In this document: in pieces, positions 53,201 to 62,075 of the stretch
Layout: the number at the start of each line of letters is the position of its first letter
Numbering within the stretch: position 1 is the stretch's first letter
Translations under genes and position numbers: made by a program
Notes under the pieces: generated by a model
Told to the model about the DNA's origin: nothing
What the model saw: the letters and a program-made list of their open reading frames with translations, nothing else
The model's database searches: none
Assembly: GCF_031010175.1 (NCBI RefSeq)
Contig: NZ_JAUAMB010000022.1
Span: 1-64,000 of the forward strand
Reading direction: 5' to 3'
DNA: 64,000 nucleotides
DNA from: Halomonas sp. SpR1
GTDB taxonomy: Bacteria > Pseudomonadota > Gammaproteobacteria > Pseudomonadales > Halomonadaceae

Positions 53201-55698
53201 CCCAGGTTCTATCCACGCTACTTAGCCACTACCAGCGACATCCTGGCCAACTGATCATGCTGCTACTTGGGCTTTGGGTTGCCAGCGCTTTGTGGAGCGG
53301 CATCCAGGCGATCAATGCCACTGCTCGCGACAGCTACGCCCGCGCCGATGCGCTGTTTGACACCCAACTGGATCAACTTGAGCGGCGCGATGGCGCCCCA
53401 CTCACCCGCGCCGAGTATCACGCCCTGCGCCAGGCAGGCTTGCCCGTTTCGCCCATGCTCGAGGGTGAGGTCTTTACTCAAGATGGCACCCGGCTAACGC
53501 TGATCGGCATTGATCCACTGACCCTTTCCAGCGACAATCCGTTTGCTCAAGCAGACACCTCCGCGTCATTAAGCGATTTTCTAACCCCCCCGTGGCAAAC
53601 GCGCCTAGCGCCTGACGCCTTGGTAGCTCTGGGGATAGAGCGCGAAAACGCATCGGGTGCTACCCCGACCTTAGCCGATGGCAAGCAGCTCCCGCCGCTA
53701 ATTTTATCGCCAGCGCTTCCACCGGACACGCTGATTATGGATATTGCGGCGGCGGCGCGGTTGCTTGAAAGCAGTAACGAGATTACCCGCCTGGTGGCCG
53801 CACCGGGAGCGCTATCTGAAGCCCCGGCCGGATTAACCCTCACCCGCGCCACAACGCTTGCCTCACCCGGACAGCTGACTGAAAGCTTTCATCTCAACCT
53901 TACCGCCTTGGGGCTGCTTGCCTGGGTGGTGGGGCTATTTATTGTTCAGTCAGCGCTAGGCCTGGCGCTGGAGCAACGTCTGGGAATGCTGCGTACCCTG
54001 CGGGTGCTGGGTGTGTCAGGGCGCCGCTTAGTTCTAGCACTCAGTTTAGAGCTAATCCTGCTCGGCCTGATCGGCGCACTTGCCGGTATTGCCAGCGGCG
54101 TTTGGCTGGCGCGTTTGTTACTGCCCGATGTCGCGGCAACCCTGGGCTCGCTTTATGGCGCAGGCGTGGGGCAAGAGCTCAATCTGCCCTGGCACTACTG
54201 GGTCGGTGGGCTTGCGGTTAGCCTTGGCGGGCTGCTGCTGGCGGGCAGCGGCGTGCTATGGCGTGCTGCCCGCTTAAACATGCTGGAGTTAGGCCAGATG
54301 CAGGCCTGGCGAAGCGGTTATCGGCGGCAATTAACGCTAATGAGCATCAGCGGCGCCCTCGCTTCGAGTATTGCGCTAGCGCTGTATGCCTGGCTACGCC
54401 TGCAGTCCCCTGGCGATGGTTTAGTGGCGGGCTTTGGGCTGATTGCCGCGCTGCTATTGGCCAGCGCGCTATGGCTTCCGCCCCTGTTAGCGCTAATCCT
54501 TAAAGGGCTGACACACCTTGCCCGGCGGCGCCCGCTTATCCACTGGGCAATGGCGGATATGCAGCTTCAACTACCCAAACTTTCACTGGCCATGATGGCA
54601 CTGCTGATAGCACTGGCAACCAATCTTGGCGTGGGCAGCATGGTCGGCGGCTTTCGCCTCACCTTTTTAGAGTGGCTTGATCAGCGCCTGGTCGCCCCAT
54701 TCTATTTAAATGCCCCCAGCGAGCAGTACGCAGATATTGACGCCTGGCTCGCTGAGCGCCCTGAGGTGGCTGAACGGCTGCTTACTCGGCGCAGTGAGGC
54801 CACCCTGCAGGCTGCAAGCACGCCAGAAGGCAGCCGCTCAATAGGCACGCCTATCGAGCTTTACGGCATTACCCCAGGGAAATCACTAACCCCACACTGG
54901 CCACTGCTGGCAACCCAACAGAACCGCTCATCCGCCTGGGCAGCCTTTAGCAAGGGCGCTATTTTTATTAACGAGCAGCTCGCCACCGCAGAGAACCTCT
55001 CCCCCGGCGACCAGCTAAACCTTAGCGCGCCGGGCACCAATGAAACACTGACCATCGCCGCTATTTATCCCGACTACGGCAACCCCAGCGGGCAAGTGTT
55101 GATGGCGTCGCTCCAGCTTGCCGCACGTTTTAATGCGCCGCCAAGCTCCATGGGGCTAGTGCTGAGTGATGGCGCTGATGTGGATGCCCTGCGTGCTGCC
55201 CTGAGCAAACGCTTTGACCTCGGCAGTGATGCGCTGAGGGATCAACGGGAGATCAAACGCATCGCCACCGAGATTTTCGAACGTACCTTTACCATTACCC
55301 GCGCCCTGAATGCGCTGACCTTGGCGGTAGCCGCGCTGGCACTATTGGCCAGCCTGCTGGCCCAGGCGCGCAGCCGACGCCAACAGTTGGCACCGCTCTG
55401 GGCGCTGGGCGTTCCCCGAGCGCAGCTGGCACAATTGAATCTGGCGCAATTGGGGGGCACTGCGTTAGCTACCGGCCTGCTGGCGATTCCGCTGGGTATC
55501 GCCATTACCTGGGGCTTAGTGGCCATCATCAATGTCGCCGCTTTCGGCTGGCGACTGCCGCTCTACCTATTCCCTTGGGAAATGGCCGTTACATTGGCAA
55601 CCGCCGTGGGCGTAGCCCTACTGGCGGCTGCCCTGCCCACGCTGCGTTTCTGGCGCGCGTCGCCGCGGGCCTTACTGGCAGAAGAGGCGAATCAATGA
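53197..55698 (+). CDS. FtsX-like ABC transporter permease, fused (AttF/AttG-like)
   Basis: The 833-aa membrane protein has two FtsX-type modules: a first transmembrane segment (about 22-42), an extracytoplasmic domain, three segments near 270-390, a middle pair (about 410-460), a second extracytoplasmic domain (about 530-690) and three C-terminal segments. One protein does the job of the separate AttF and AttG permeases. The start is the ATG at 53197 inside the ATPase stop; the stop overlaps the lipoprotein start. Confidence 0.9.
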   Translation: MTQVLSTLLSHYQRHPGQLIMLLLGLWVASALWSGIQAINATARDSYARADALFDTQLDQLERRDGAPLTRAEYHALRQAGLPVSPMLEGEVFTQDGTRLTLIGIDPLTLSSDNPFAQADTSASLSDFLTPPWQTRLAPDALVALGIERENASGATPTLADGKQLPPLILSPALPPDTLIMDIAAAARLLESSNEITRLVAAPGALSEAPAGLTLTRATTLASPGQLTESFHLNLTALGLLAWVVGLFIVQSALGLALEQRLGMLRTLRVLGVSGRRLVLALSLELILLGLIGALAGIASGVWLARLLLPDVAATLGSLYGAGVGQELNLPWHYWVGGLAVSLGGLLLAGSGVLWRAARLNMLELGQMQAWRSGYRRQLTLMSISGALASSIALALYAWLRLQSPGDGLVAGFGLIAALLLASALWLPPLLALILKGLTHLARRRPLIHWAMADMQLQLPKLSLAMMALLIALATNLGVGSMVGGFRLTFLEWLDQRLVAPFYLNAPSEQYADIDAWLAERPEVAERLLTRRSEATLQAASTPEGSRSIGTPIELYGITPGKSLTPHWPLLATQQNRSSAWAAFSKGAIFINEQLATAENLSPGDQLNLSAPGTNETLTIAAIYPDYGNPSGQVLMASLQLAARFNAPPSSMGLVLSDGADVDALRAALSKRFDLGSDALRDQREIKRIATEIFERTFTITRALNALTLAVAALALLASLLAQARSRRQQLAPLWALGVPRAQLAQLNLAQLGGTALATGLLAIPLGIAITWGLVAIINVAAFGWRLPLYLFPWEMAVTLATAVGVALLAAALPTLRFWRASPRALLAEEANQ

Positions 55699-56885
55699 GC
55701 TTACGTCGATGGTTGAACCTCGGCCTATTTATCATCGGTTCGCTGACGCTCTACGGCTGTGGGGAAGAGCAGCAAACCGACACCAACAGCGCAGGCTTTG
55801 CCGGTTTGGGGCAAGCGGCAGATGGTTTTCAGCATGCAGAACCCAACCAGGCCGTTCGTTTTCCCCAAGACCATGCCGCCCACCCGGATTACCGTATCGA
55901 ATGGTGGTATCTCACGGCTAATCTGGAAGACGCCGACGGTGAGCCCCTCGGGTTACAGTGGACGCTATTTCGTCAGGCCCTAATCCCGCCCAGCGAACGC
56001 CCGGAGCCAACGCCGTGGGCCGCTGATCAGCTGTGGATGGCGCATATGGCGATCTCCCAGGGCGAGCAGCACCAGGTCGCCGAGCGTTTTGGGCGCAGTC
56101 ACTCCCAAGCTGTCCTGACGGCGCCTAACGACAGCCAAGCAGGCGTAATCGCGAGCCCGTTTCACGCCTGGCTAGACGACTGGCAGCTTAAAGCGAGTGA
56201 AGAGGTCGATAATGCCGACTTTAATGATCTCACCCTCACCGCTTACAGCGGCAAAGATGCGTCGCGTTTTGGCTATACGTTGACGCTTACTGCCGAGGGG
56301 CCGCTAATCTTTCACGGCGAAGAGGGGTTCAGCCAGAAAGCCGCCAATGGGCAAGGTTCGATGTACTACAGCCAGCCCTTCTGGCAAATAGAGGGCGATG
56401 TCACCCTTAACGGCGAGACTACGTCCGTTAGCGGCCGCGGCTGGCTGGATCGTGAATGGAGTAGCCAGTTGCTTGATGCCCGCCAATCCGGCTGGGACTG
56501 GTTCTCGATTCATCTGGATGACGGCCACAAGCTGATGGCGTTCCAACTACGCGGGGCTGGTGCTAGTAGTGACGACAATGAAACCGAACAAGGCGCGGGC
56601 TACCGCTCCGGCACCTGGATTTCGCCGCAGGGCGAAGCCACGCTTTTAGCGACGGACGACATCACGCTAACACCGCTGGCAACATCGGCAGTCGCCGGAC
56701 GCGATGTACCTACCCGCTGGCGGCTGGAAATACCGTCAGTGGCAATCGATATCAATATCGAAGCGCCCCACGCCAACCGCTGGATGACCACCAGCGTGCC
56801 CTACTGGGAAGGCGAAGTAGTGGTCAACGACCGCACCAGCGGCGAACCGCTGGGCGAAGGGTATCTGGAAATGACCGGGTATTAA
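55695..56885 (+). CDS. AttH-like secreted lipoprotein (lipocalin-like/CrtC-related hydrolase)
   Basis: The 396-aa protein has a lipoprotein signal (lipobox LTLYGC, Cys about residue 20) and the AttH/CrtC fold indicated by HPDYRIEWWYLTANL, the region QWTLFRQAL and the block GRGWLDREWSSQLL. Related proteins include carotenoid 1,2-hydratase and predicted secreted hydrolases next to FtsX-type ABC transporters. It is coupled by ATGA overlap to the permease. The reaction is unknown. Confidence 0.88.
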   Translation: MSLRRWLNLGLFIIGSLTLYGCGEEQQTDTNSAGFAGLGQAADGFQHAEPNQAVRFPQDHAAHPDYRIEWWYLTANLEDADGEPLGLQWTLFRQALIPPSERPEPTPWAADQLWMAHMAISQGEQHQVAERFGRSHSQAVLTAPNDSQAGVIASPFHAWLDDWQLKASEEVDNADFNDLTLTAYSGKDASRFGYTLTLTAEGPLIFHGEEGFSQKAANGQGSMYYSQPFWQIEGDVTLNGETTSVSGRGWLDREWSSQLLDARQSGWDWFSIHLDDGHKLMAFQLRGAGASSDDNETEQGAGYRSGTWISPQGEATLLATDDITLTPLATSAVAGRDVPTRWRLEIPSVAIDINIEAPHANRWMTTSVPYWEGEVVVNDRTSGEPLGEGYLEMTGY

Positions 56886-56934
56886 CAATGGCGAATTGTT
56901 TTGCCAATGCGCAGGGCTAATTCACAGAGCTAAT

Positions 56935-57252
56935 TCACTCGGCATTATCTGCAATGTAAGCGGCGAGGTTAGCGATATCATCATCAGACAAATCAGTGGC
57001 ATTGGGGATCATTAAAAAGGAGTTTGATCCCACCTTTTCCCTCGCCCGGTACGTCTCAAGACGCGAAGTGATGTAATCCGCGTCCCGCCCGCTCAGCGAT
57101 GGAAAGCTCGCCATTCCTTTTCCGCTTGGGCCGTGACACTGAGCGCATGCGTCCGCATAGAGTGTGGCTCCAGCCGACTTATCTGCCGCCTGTAGAGTAC
57201 AGGCCCACATCGCCAGCGCCGTCGCAGTGACGCAAAACAGAAATATCTTCAT
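56935..57252 (-). CDS. Small periplasmic c-type cytochrome
   Basis: The 105-aa cytochrome has a signal peptide (about 1-22, ending TLQAAD) and the haem motif C36-A-Q-C39-H40; the Met in NSFLMIPNA is the likely sixth ligand. It resembles cytochrome c553/c5-type carriers. It lies about 100 bp downstream of the PQQ-type aldose dehydrogenase on the same strand and could take its electrons. I use the ATG at 57252; the frame is open to 57288. Confidence 0.9.
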   Translation of the reverse strand: MKIFLFCVTATALAMWACTLQAADKSAGATLYADACAQCHGPSGKGMASFPSLSGRDADYITSRLETYRAREKVGSNSFLMIPNATDLSDDDIANLAAYIADNAE

Positions 57253-57352
57253 GGTGCCCTTTCCCGGTAGAGTGGTCTTGATCAGCAAGCTTGAGTCAGA
57301 TTGAGGTGAGTGCGCAGCCGCACTGCCAGACGCCAGCGCGGCTGCCTATAGC

Positions 57353-58633
57353 TCACTCCGGAGTGATACGGTAAATGCTGCCTTCATCAACGGCCGTATA
57401 GAGATCACCATCAGAGCCCAGCACCAATGACCGGAAGCGGGCCGCCCCCATGGGCACCGGCATTTCGGAAACGTCGTTGACCGAAAGGCCATCTTCCGCG
57501 ATATCGATCAGATTGATGCGTTGTCCTACCGGCGTACCGCCAAAACCAATCCCCATAAAGCCAACCAGCAGACGTCCGTCCCAATCGCCCCACTGTTCAC
57601 CGGTTAAAAACTCGGTAGCCACCATACCCTGCGAAAGACCATCATTACCCCAGGCAGGCTGCATGGCATCGGGGTAGGTTTCGAAGTCAGTCACCGGCAT
57701 ATAAGCCGCCCGCTCTTGGGGATCCATCCCTTCGGTCTGGTTGGGTTCATAGCCACAGTAATCGTCCGGGCAATCCCCACGCCCCGCCATATTAGGACGC
57801 GGATCCCAGCCACTGTTGCCGCCATTAACGAGCGCATTGATCTCATCCGAATGCCAGGGGCCATGCTCGGTCACGATCGGCTGACCGGTGCTCGGGTGGA
57901 AAGTGATGCCTTGTACGTTGCGATGACCGTAGGTATAGATGCGTGGATCGAAGCCCTCAGGCGTTTCGTTGCCCTCGGCAGCCTCGCCATCCCGGTCAAT
58001 ACGCAACACCTTGCCACCAAGAAGTTCCGGTGACTGAGGGAGCTCACTGTTATGGTTATCGCCAGTGGTCACATAAAGATAACCATCATGGGGACTGAAG
58101 CGGATACGGCCCCCATTATGCGCGCCAGCGTCGCCAAACGGATGATCAGTGGCAGCGGGTTTGTACGGGATGTCATCGACAATGTCAGTGCGATCAGAAA
58201 CTTCAGCAAAGTCACTGCTCACTGTCATGCGCAGCACGCGATTAGTGCGTGGCTCAGACATGTTGGAAGCAGAGTAGACATAGACCGTCCGGTTTTCGTC
58301 AAAATCAGGATCGACAGCAACACCGTTCATACCAGCCTGCCCTTCGCAGACAAGATCATCCGCTGTGGTGGCATAATTGTCAGTGCCTTCCATGCCGAGC
58401 AGATGCTCTACTTCGCCATCGGGGAGTCGCACCGACAGCCCACGGCATCGTTCGGTATAAAACATCGTCCCATCCGGCAGAAAGGCCATATCCCAAGGGT
58501 TTTCAAGACCACTTAACACCTCAGTCTGGCTGAGTTCGGGCGCATTATTGGCAGTAGCAACGGCGGGCAAGCCGATGATCATCGCAGAAGCGATGATCGC
58601 GGACAGCGGCCGCAGAGTGGGTTTATGGGGCAT
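57353..58633 (-). CDS. PQQ-dependent soluble aldose sugar dehydrogenase (YliI-like)
   Basis: The 426-aa periplasmic six-bladed propeller enzyme oxidises aldoses to aldonolactones using PQQ. It has a signal peptide (about 1-28, ending AVATANN), the opening VLSGLENPWDMAFLPDG, AHNGGRIRFSPHDGYLYVTTGD and the C-terminal RFRSLVLGSDGDLYTAVDEGSIYRI split over the last blades. AAGGAGAG precedes the ATG. With the cytochrome c downstream it forms a likely respiratory sugar oxidation pair. No PQQ biosynthesis genes are in the window. Confidence 0.9.
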   Translation of the reverse strand: MPHKPTLRPLSAIIASAMIIGLPAVATANNAPELSQTEVLSGLENPWDMAFLPDGTMFYTERCRGLSVRLPDGEVEHLLGMEGTDNYATTADDLVCEGQAGMNGVAVDPDFDENRTVYVYSASNMSEPRTNRVLRMTVSSDFAEVSDRTDIVDDIPYKPAATDHPFGDAGAHNGGRIRFSPHDGYLYVTTGDNHNSELPQSPELLGGKVLRIDRDGEAAEGNETPEGFDPRIYTYGHRNVQGITFHPSTGQPIVTEHGPWHSDEINALVNGGNSGWDPRPNMAGRGDCPDDYCGYEPNQTEGMDPQERAAYMPVTDFETYPDAMQPAWGNDGLSQGMVATEFLTGEQWGDWDGRLLVGFMGIGFGGTPVGQRINLIDIAEDGLSVNDVSEMPVPMGAARFRSLVLGSDGDLYTAVDEGSIYRITPE

Positions 58634-58755
58634 TGGGTCTCTCCTTCCTAGTGTTGTTTGTAATTGTTATCAACTTTGCCATGGGCTTCTTCAGTTTAGA
58701 TCGGCAGCCATGTCGGTCAATATTTACCGCTCCCATAGTGAGGAGCTAGGAGTGA

Positions 58756-58785
58756 GGAGTTGGAGTTGGAGTTGGAGTTGGAGTG
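58756..58785 (+). repeat. GGAGTT hexanucleotide tandem repeat
   Basis: Four perfect GGAGTT units and a fifth GGAGTG lie in the 283-bp divergent region between the aldose dehydrogenase and cdhC, flanked on both sides by AGTGAGGAG. Such a repeat can vary in copy number by slippage. Confidence 0.9.
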
Positions 58786-58839
58786 AGGAGTAGTGAATTA
58801 ATTAGCGGGGGGCAAAAACCGCATGTTGTGTATAGCGAA

Positions 58840-58854
58840 TGTCGCTTTACGACA
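58840..58854. promoter_or_regulatory. Candidate CdhR site upstream of cdhC
   Basis: TGTCG-CTTTA-CGACA is an inverted repeat 63 bp before cdhC. Its minus strand reads TAAAGCGACA, one base from TTAAGCGACA found before caiX. A further GCGACACACT at 58872-58881 is identical to 63156-63165. The shared words suggest a common regulator, most likely CdhR. Confidence 0.5.
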
Positions 58855-58916
58855 ACTAATGTTTGCTCACCGCGACACACTAGTAAGCGAATAAACCGCT
58901 GACTAGAGAGCACGCC

Positions 58917-59825
58917 ATGAATCGCAATGTCATCCTCACCTGCGCCGTCACTGGCGCGGGTGATACCCCCGCTAAAAATCCCAATGTACCCATCACGCCC
59001 AAGGCTATCGCCGCTTCCTGCATCGAAGCTGCGCGCGCCGGGGCCAGCATTGCGCATATCCACGTGCGCGACCCGGAAACCGGCGGTATCAGCCACTCTA
59101 CAGAGCAGTTTCGCGAGGTGATGGAGCGCGTTCGCGAAGCGGATGTGGATATTGTCATGAACATTACCGCTGGCGGCGGCGGCGACTGGATACCGGATGC
59201 CACAGACCCCACCCGCGGCGGCCCAGGCACCGATATTCAAACGCCCGCTGAACGTCACGCCCCGGTGGGTGAGCTGCTTCCAGAATTGTGCACCCTGGAC
59301 TGCGGCAGCCTTAATTTTGGCGATATGGTCTATGTGAATCCCGCTGACTGGCTACGCGAACACGCCCGTTTGGTGCAAGCCGCAGGCGTTAAGCCGGAGC
59401 TTGAGTGCTTTGACCTGGGCCACGTCTGGTTTGCCCGCCAGCTTCAGCAAGAGGGCTTGATCGATGATGCCCCCCTCTATCAGCTCTGCCTGGGTATCCC
59501 CTGGGGAGCCGAAGCGGACACCGAAACCATGCTCGCCATGCGCAACAAGTTGCCAGAAAACGCCAACTGGGCGGCCTTCGGCATTGGCCGCCATCAAATG
59601 CCCATGGTCGCCCAGGCGGTGCTGCTCGGTGGCCACGCCCGGGTGGGCTTGGAAGATAATCTGTTTCTGAAGAAAGGCGTGCTGGCCAATAACGGCCAAC
59701 TGGTAGAGAAAGCCGCGACCATTATTGACAACCTTGGTGCCCGCGTAATGACGCCTGCAGAAACCCGCGCCCATCTTCAATTGCGTGACCCAAAACTACG
59801 CAACCAAGCAGGAGGTGACGCATGA
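58917..59825 (+). CDS. cdhC: 3-dehydrocarnitine cleavage enzyme CdhC (BKACE/DUF849)
   Basis: Beta-keto acid cleavage enzyme using acetyl-CoA to split 3-dehydrocarnitine into betainyl-CoA and acetoacetate. The 302-aa TIM-barrel protein has the family opening VILTCAVTGAGDTPAKNP, the metal motif AHIHVRDPETG and GHARVGLEDNLF. The specific substrate is taken from its neighbours, as BKACE members act on many beta-keto acids. It overlaps cdhA by ATGA. Confidence 0.92.
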   Translation: MNRNVILTCAVTGAGDTPAKNPNVPITPKAIAASCIEAARAGASIAHIHVRDPETGGISHSTEQFREVMERVREADVDIVMNITAGGGGDWIPDATDPTRGGPGTDIQTPAERHAPVGELLPELCTLDCGSLNFGDMVYVNPADWLREHARLVQAAGVKPELECFDLGHVWFARQLQQEGLIDDAPLYQLCLGIPWGAEADTETMLAMRNKLPENANWAAFGIGRHQMPMVAQAVLLGGHARVGLEDNLFLKKGVLANNGQLVEKAATIIDNLGARVMTPAETRAHLQLRDPKLRNQAGGDA

Positions 59826-60775
59826 GCCGCTTAGCCGTTATCGGTACCGGTGTGATTGGCAACGGCTGGATTGCCCGCGCCCTCGCCCAAGGGTGGGATG
59901 TCGTCGCCTTCGACCCAGACCCCAAGGCGCCAGTGCGCACCCGTGCGTTTATCGACAACGCCTGGCCTTCGTTAACCCAGCTTGGCCTGGCACCTAATGC
60001 AAGCCCAGACCGGCTAACGTTTGCGGACACGGTTGAAGAGGCCGTGATCGATGCCGATCTGATTCAGGAGAACGTGCCAGAGCGATTACCGCTTAAGCAG
60101 GAAATTCTGGCCGCCATTGATGCCGCTGCCGCATCGGACATTATCATTGGCTCGTCGACTTCTGGCTTTAAGCCCACCGACCTGCAGCAGCATTGCCAAC
60201 AGGCGCCTGGGCGAGTGATTGTCGCCCACCCCTTCAACCCGGTCTATTTGCTGCCATTGGTGGAGCTTGTTGGCGGTAAGGCTACCCAACCAGCGCAGAT
60301 CGCCAGCGCTCAAGAACTCTATCAGGCGCTCGCCATGCGCCCGCTGGTAGTTCGCCGTGAAATTGAGGGCCATATCGCGGACCGTTTGATGGAAGCGCTG
60401 TGGCGGGAAGCCCTGCATCTGGTTAACGATGGCGTGGCGACTACCGAAGAGATCGATGCGGCGGTAGTTTACGGCTGTGGGCTGCGCTGGCCATTAATGG
60501 GCACTTTTTTAACCTTCCACCTGGCTGGCGGCGAGCCAGGCATGCGCCATATGCTGGAGCAGTTCGGCCCAGCGTTAAAACTGCCCTGGACCAAGCTGGA
60601 AGCCCCGGAACTCACCGACGAACTGATTGATAAAGTGGTAGAAGGCTGTGAACATCAAGCCGCGGGACGTTCAGTGGCCACGCTTGACCGCCGCCGGGAT
60701 GACTTCCTGGTTGAGCTGCTTGAAGTGGTGCATAAGTACTGGCCAGAAGCAGAAGGCTTGGAAGGACGCATTTAA
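59822..60775 (+). CDS. cdhA: L-carnitine dehydrogenase CdhA
   Basis: NAD-dependent oxidation of L-carnitine to 3-dehydrocarnitine. The 317-aa protein is of the 3-hydroxyacyl-CoA dehydrogenase family with the Rossmann loop GTGVIGNG near the N-terminus, the catalytic His region VAHPFNPVYLLPLVE and a helical C-terminal dimerisation domain. Position second in the carnitine operon, as in Pseudomonas. Coupled at both ends: ATGA with cdhC, TAATG with cdhB. Confidence 0.94.
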   Translation: MSRLAVIGTGVIGNGWIARALAQGWDVVAFDPDPKAPVRTRAFIDNAWPSLTQLGLAPNASPDRLTFADTVEEAVIDADLIQENVPERLPLKQEILAAIDAAAASDIIIGSSTSGFKPTDLQQHCQQAPGRVIVAHPFNPVYLLPLVELVGGKATQPAQIASAQELYQALAMRPLVVRREIEGHIADRLMEALWREALHLVNDGVATTEEIDAAVVYGCGLRWPLMGTFLTFHLAGGEPGMRHMLEQFGPALKLPWTKLEAPELTDELIDKVVEGCEHQAAGRSVATLDRRRDDFLVELLEVVHKYWPEAEGLEGRI

Positions 60776-61230
60776 TGATCATTTATGAAACCCAGGTTGC
60801 TCCCGAGTGGGTCGACTACAACGGGCATATGAACGACGCGGAGTACGCCCGCGTCTTCTCCCAGGCCTGCGAAGCGCTTATCGACAACATCGGGCTGGAT
60901 GAAGCGGGCCGTGAGCACTACGGCTACACGATTTATACCCTGGAAACCCATCTTTGCTATCGTCGTGAAGCCCACCAGGGCCAGCCGCTCAATGTAGACC
61001 TGACGCTACTCGACAGCGATGCAAAACGGCTACACGTGTTTTTCGCCATGTTCGATGAGGAAGACAACCTAATAGCGACCAGTGAACAGATGCTGATGGG
61101 AATGAAACAAGCATCAGGGCGGCCAAGCCCGTTTCCATCCAAAATTGCAAACCGTGTGGCAGCGCTGCCCCAGGCCAGCAAGGAGGCTTGGCCGGAGCTT
61201 GCCGGTCGCTCCATCGGCATTCGGCGCTAA
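60775..61230 (+). CDS. cdhB: Betainyl-CoA thioesterase CdhB
   Basis: The 151-aa hotdog-fold 4HBT-type thioesterase hydrolyses betainyl-CoA to glycine betaine and CoA. It has the family motif WVDYNGHMNDAEYARVF at about 12-28. The product, glycine betaine, is also an osmoprotectant, which makes this route doubly useful for a halophile. Its start overlaps the cdhA stop by one base. Confidence 0.92.
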   Translation: MIIYETQVAPEWVDYNGHMNDAEYARVFSQACEALIDNIGLDEAGREHYGYTIYTLETHLCYRREAHQGQPLNVDLTLLDSDAKRLHVFFAMFDEEDNLIATSEQMLMGMKQASGRPSPFPSKIANRVAALPQASKEAWPELAGRSIGIRR

Positions 61231-61244
61231 GGGTTACAGTAGCG

Positions 61245-62066
61245 ATGAACGTAGATGCTTTTATTCAGCGCTTTAGTGCCGGGCTGACCGTCATGGAGGA
61301 ACTGCCCTTGCCCCAAGCAAGGCGCGCCTACGACAAACTCTGCCGTTCGTTCGCCCCACCCGACCCCACCGGTATGCGGGTCGAAAACGGCACGATCAAT
61401 GGTGTTAGCGTGCGCCGCTTTACTCCTCAGCCGCAAGCGCCTGGTTGCGTACTGTTTATACATGGCGGCGGTTTTACCATTGGTTCAACCGATAGCCACC
61501 ATGGCACCGCTGCCAGCTTGGCACAGCAGCTTGAGCGAGAAGTGGTAAGCGTTAACTACCGGCTGGCACCGGAGGTAAAGTACCCCACTATGCTGGCAGA
61601 CTGCCAAGCGGTGTTAACAGCCGCTCAACCCGTCGCGCTGGTGGGTGACAGTGCAGGCGGGCGCTTAGCTATCGACCTGGCCCACCCCCTGAGTGAAGCG
61701 CCACCGCTGGGGTTAGTCTATCCACCCGTCGGCGAAATCTCTTCAGCCTGCCTAGGTGAAGATGCCCCACTGCTTTCGCGCCACGATGTGCTCAGTATTC
61801 GCGAACAGTGCCCTGAGATTATCGCCACTCAGCGGGATCGCCGCTCTCCTGCCCAGAGCATTGAAATCCTGACGGTAGAGCACGACCCGCTAACTCAGCC
61901 CATCGAAGCCACAGTGGCCAACTGGCGAGCAAAGGGCGCTTCAGTGGGCTATCGCTGTGCGCCACAGATGGTTCACGCTGCCCTTCACGCCCAATCGCAG
62001 CTACCCGAAATGAGCAGTGCGTGGCAGGATTTCTGCCGCGCACTCAAGCAGCGACTTAATCGCTAA
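61245..62066 (+). CDS. hocS: Alpha/beta hydrolase, probable short-chain acylcarnitine hydrolase HocS
   Basis: The 273-aa hydrolase of the hormone-sensitive lipase type has the oxyanion motif HGGG in FIHGGGFTIGS, the nucleophile elbow GDSAGG, an acid in VEHDPLTQP and a C-terminal His in MVHAALH. In P. aeruginosa the gene at this place in the carnitine operon (PA5384) was characterised as HocS, which releases carnitine from acetyl- and butyrylcarnitine; I infer the same here from position and family. The start is the ATG at 61245, 14 bases after cdhB. Confidence 0.85.
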   Translation: MNVDAFIQRFSAGLTVMEELPLPQARRAYDKLCRSFAPPDPTGMRVENGTINGVSVRRFTPQPQAPGCVLFIHGGGFTIGSTDSHHGTAASLAQQLEREVVSVNYRLAPEVKYPTMLADCQAVLTAAQPVALVGDSAGGRLAIDLAHPLSEAPPLGLVYPPVGEISSACLGEDAPLLSRHDVLSIREQCPEIIATQRDRRSPAQSIEILTVEHDPLTQPIEATVANWRAKGASVGYRCAPQMVHAALHAQSQLPEMSSAWQDFCRALKQRLNR

Positions 62067-62075
62067 CGGCACAAT

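Noticed and set aside
55575..55694. Upstream extension of the AttH-like lipoprotein
   Set aside because: It would bury the lipoprotein signal peptide; the ATG at 55695 gives a clean lipobox.
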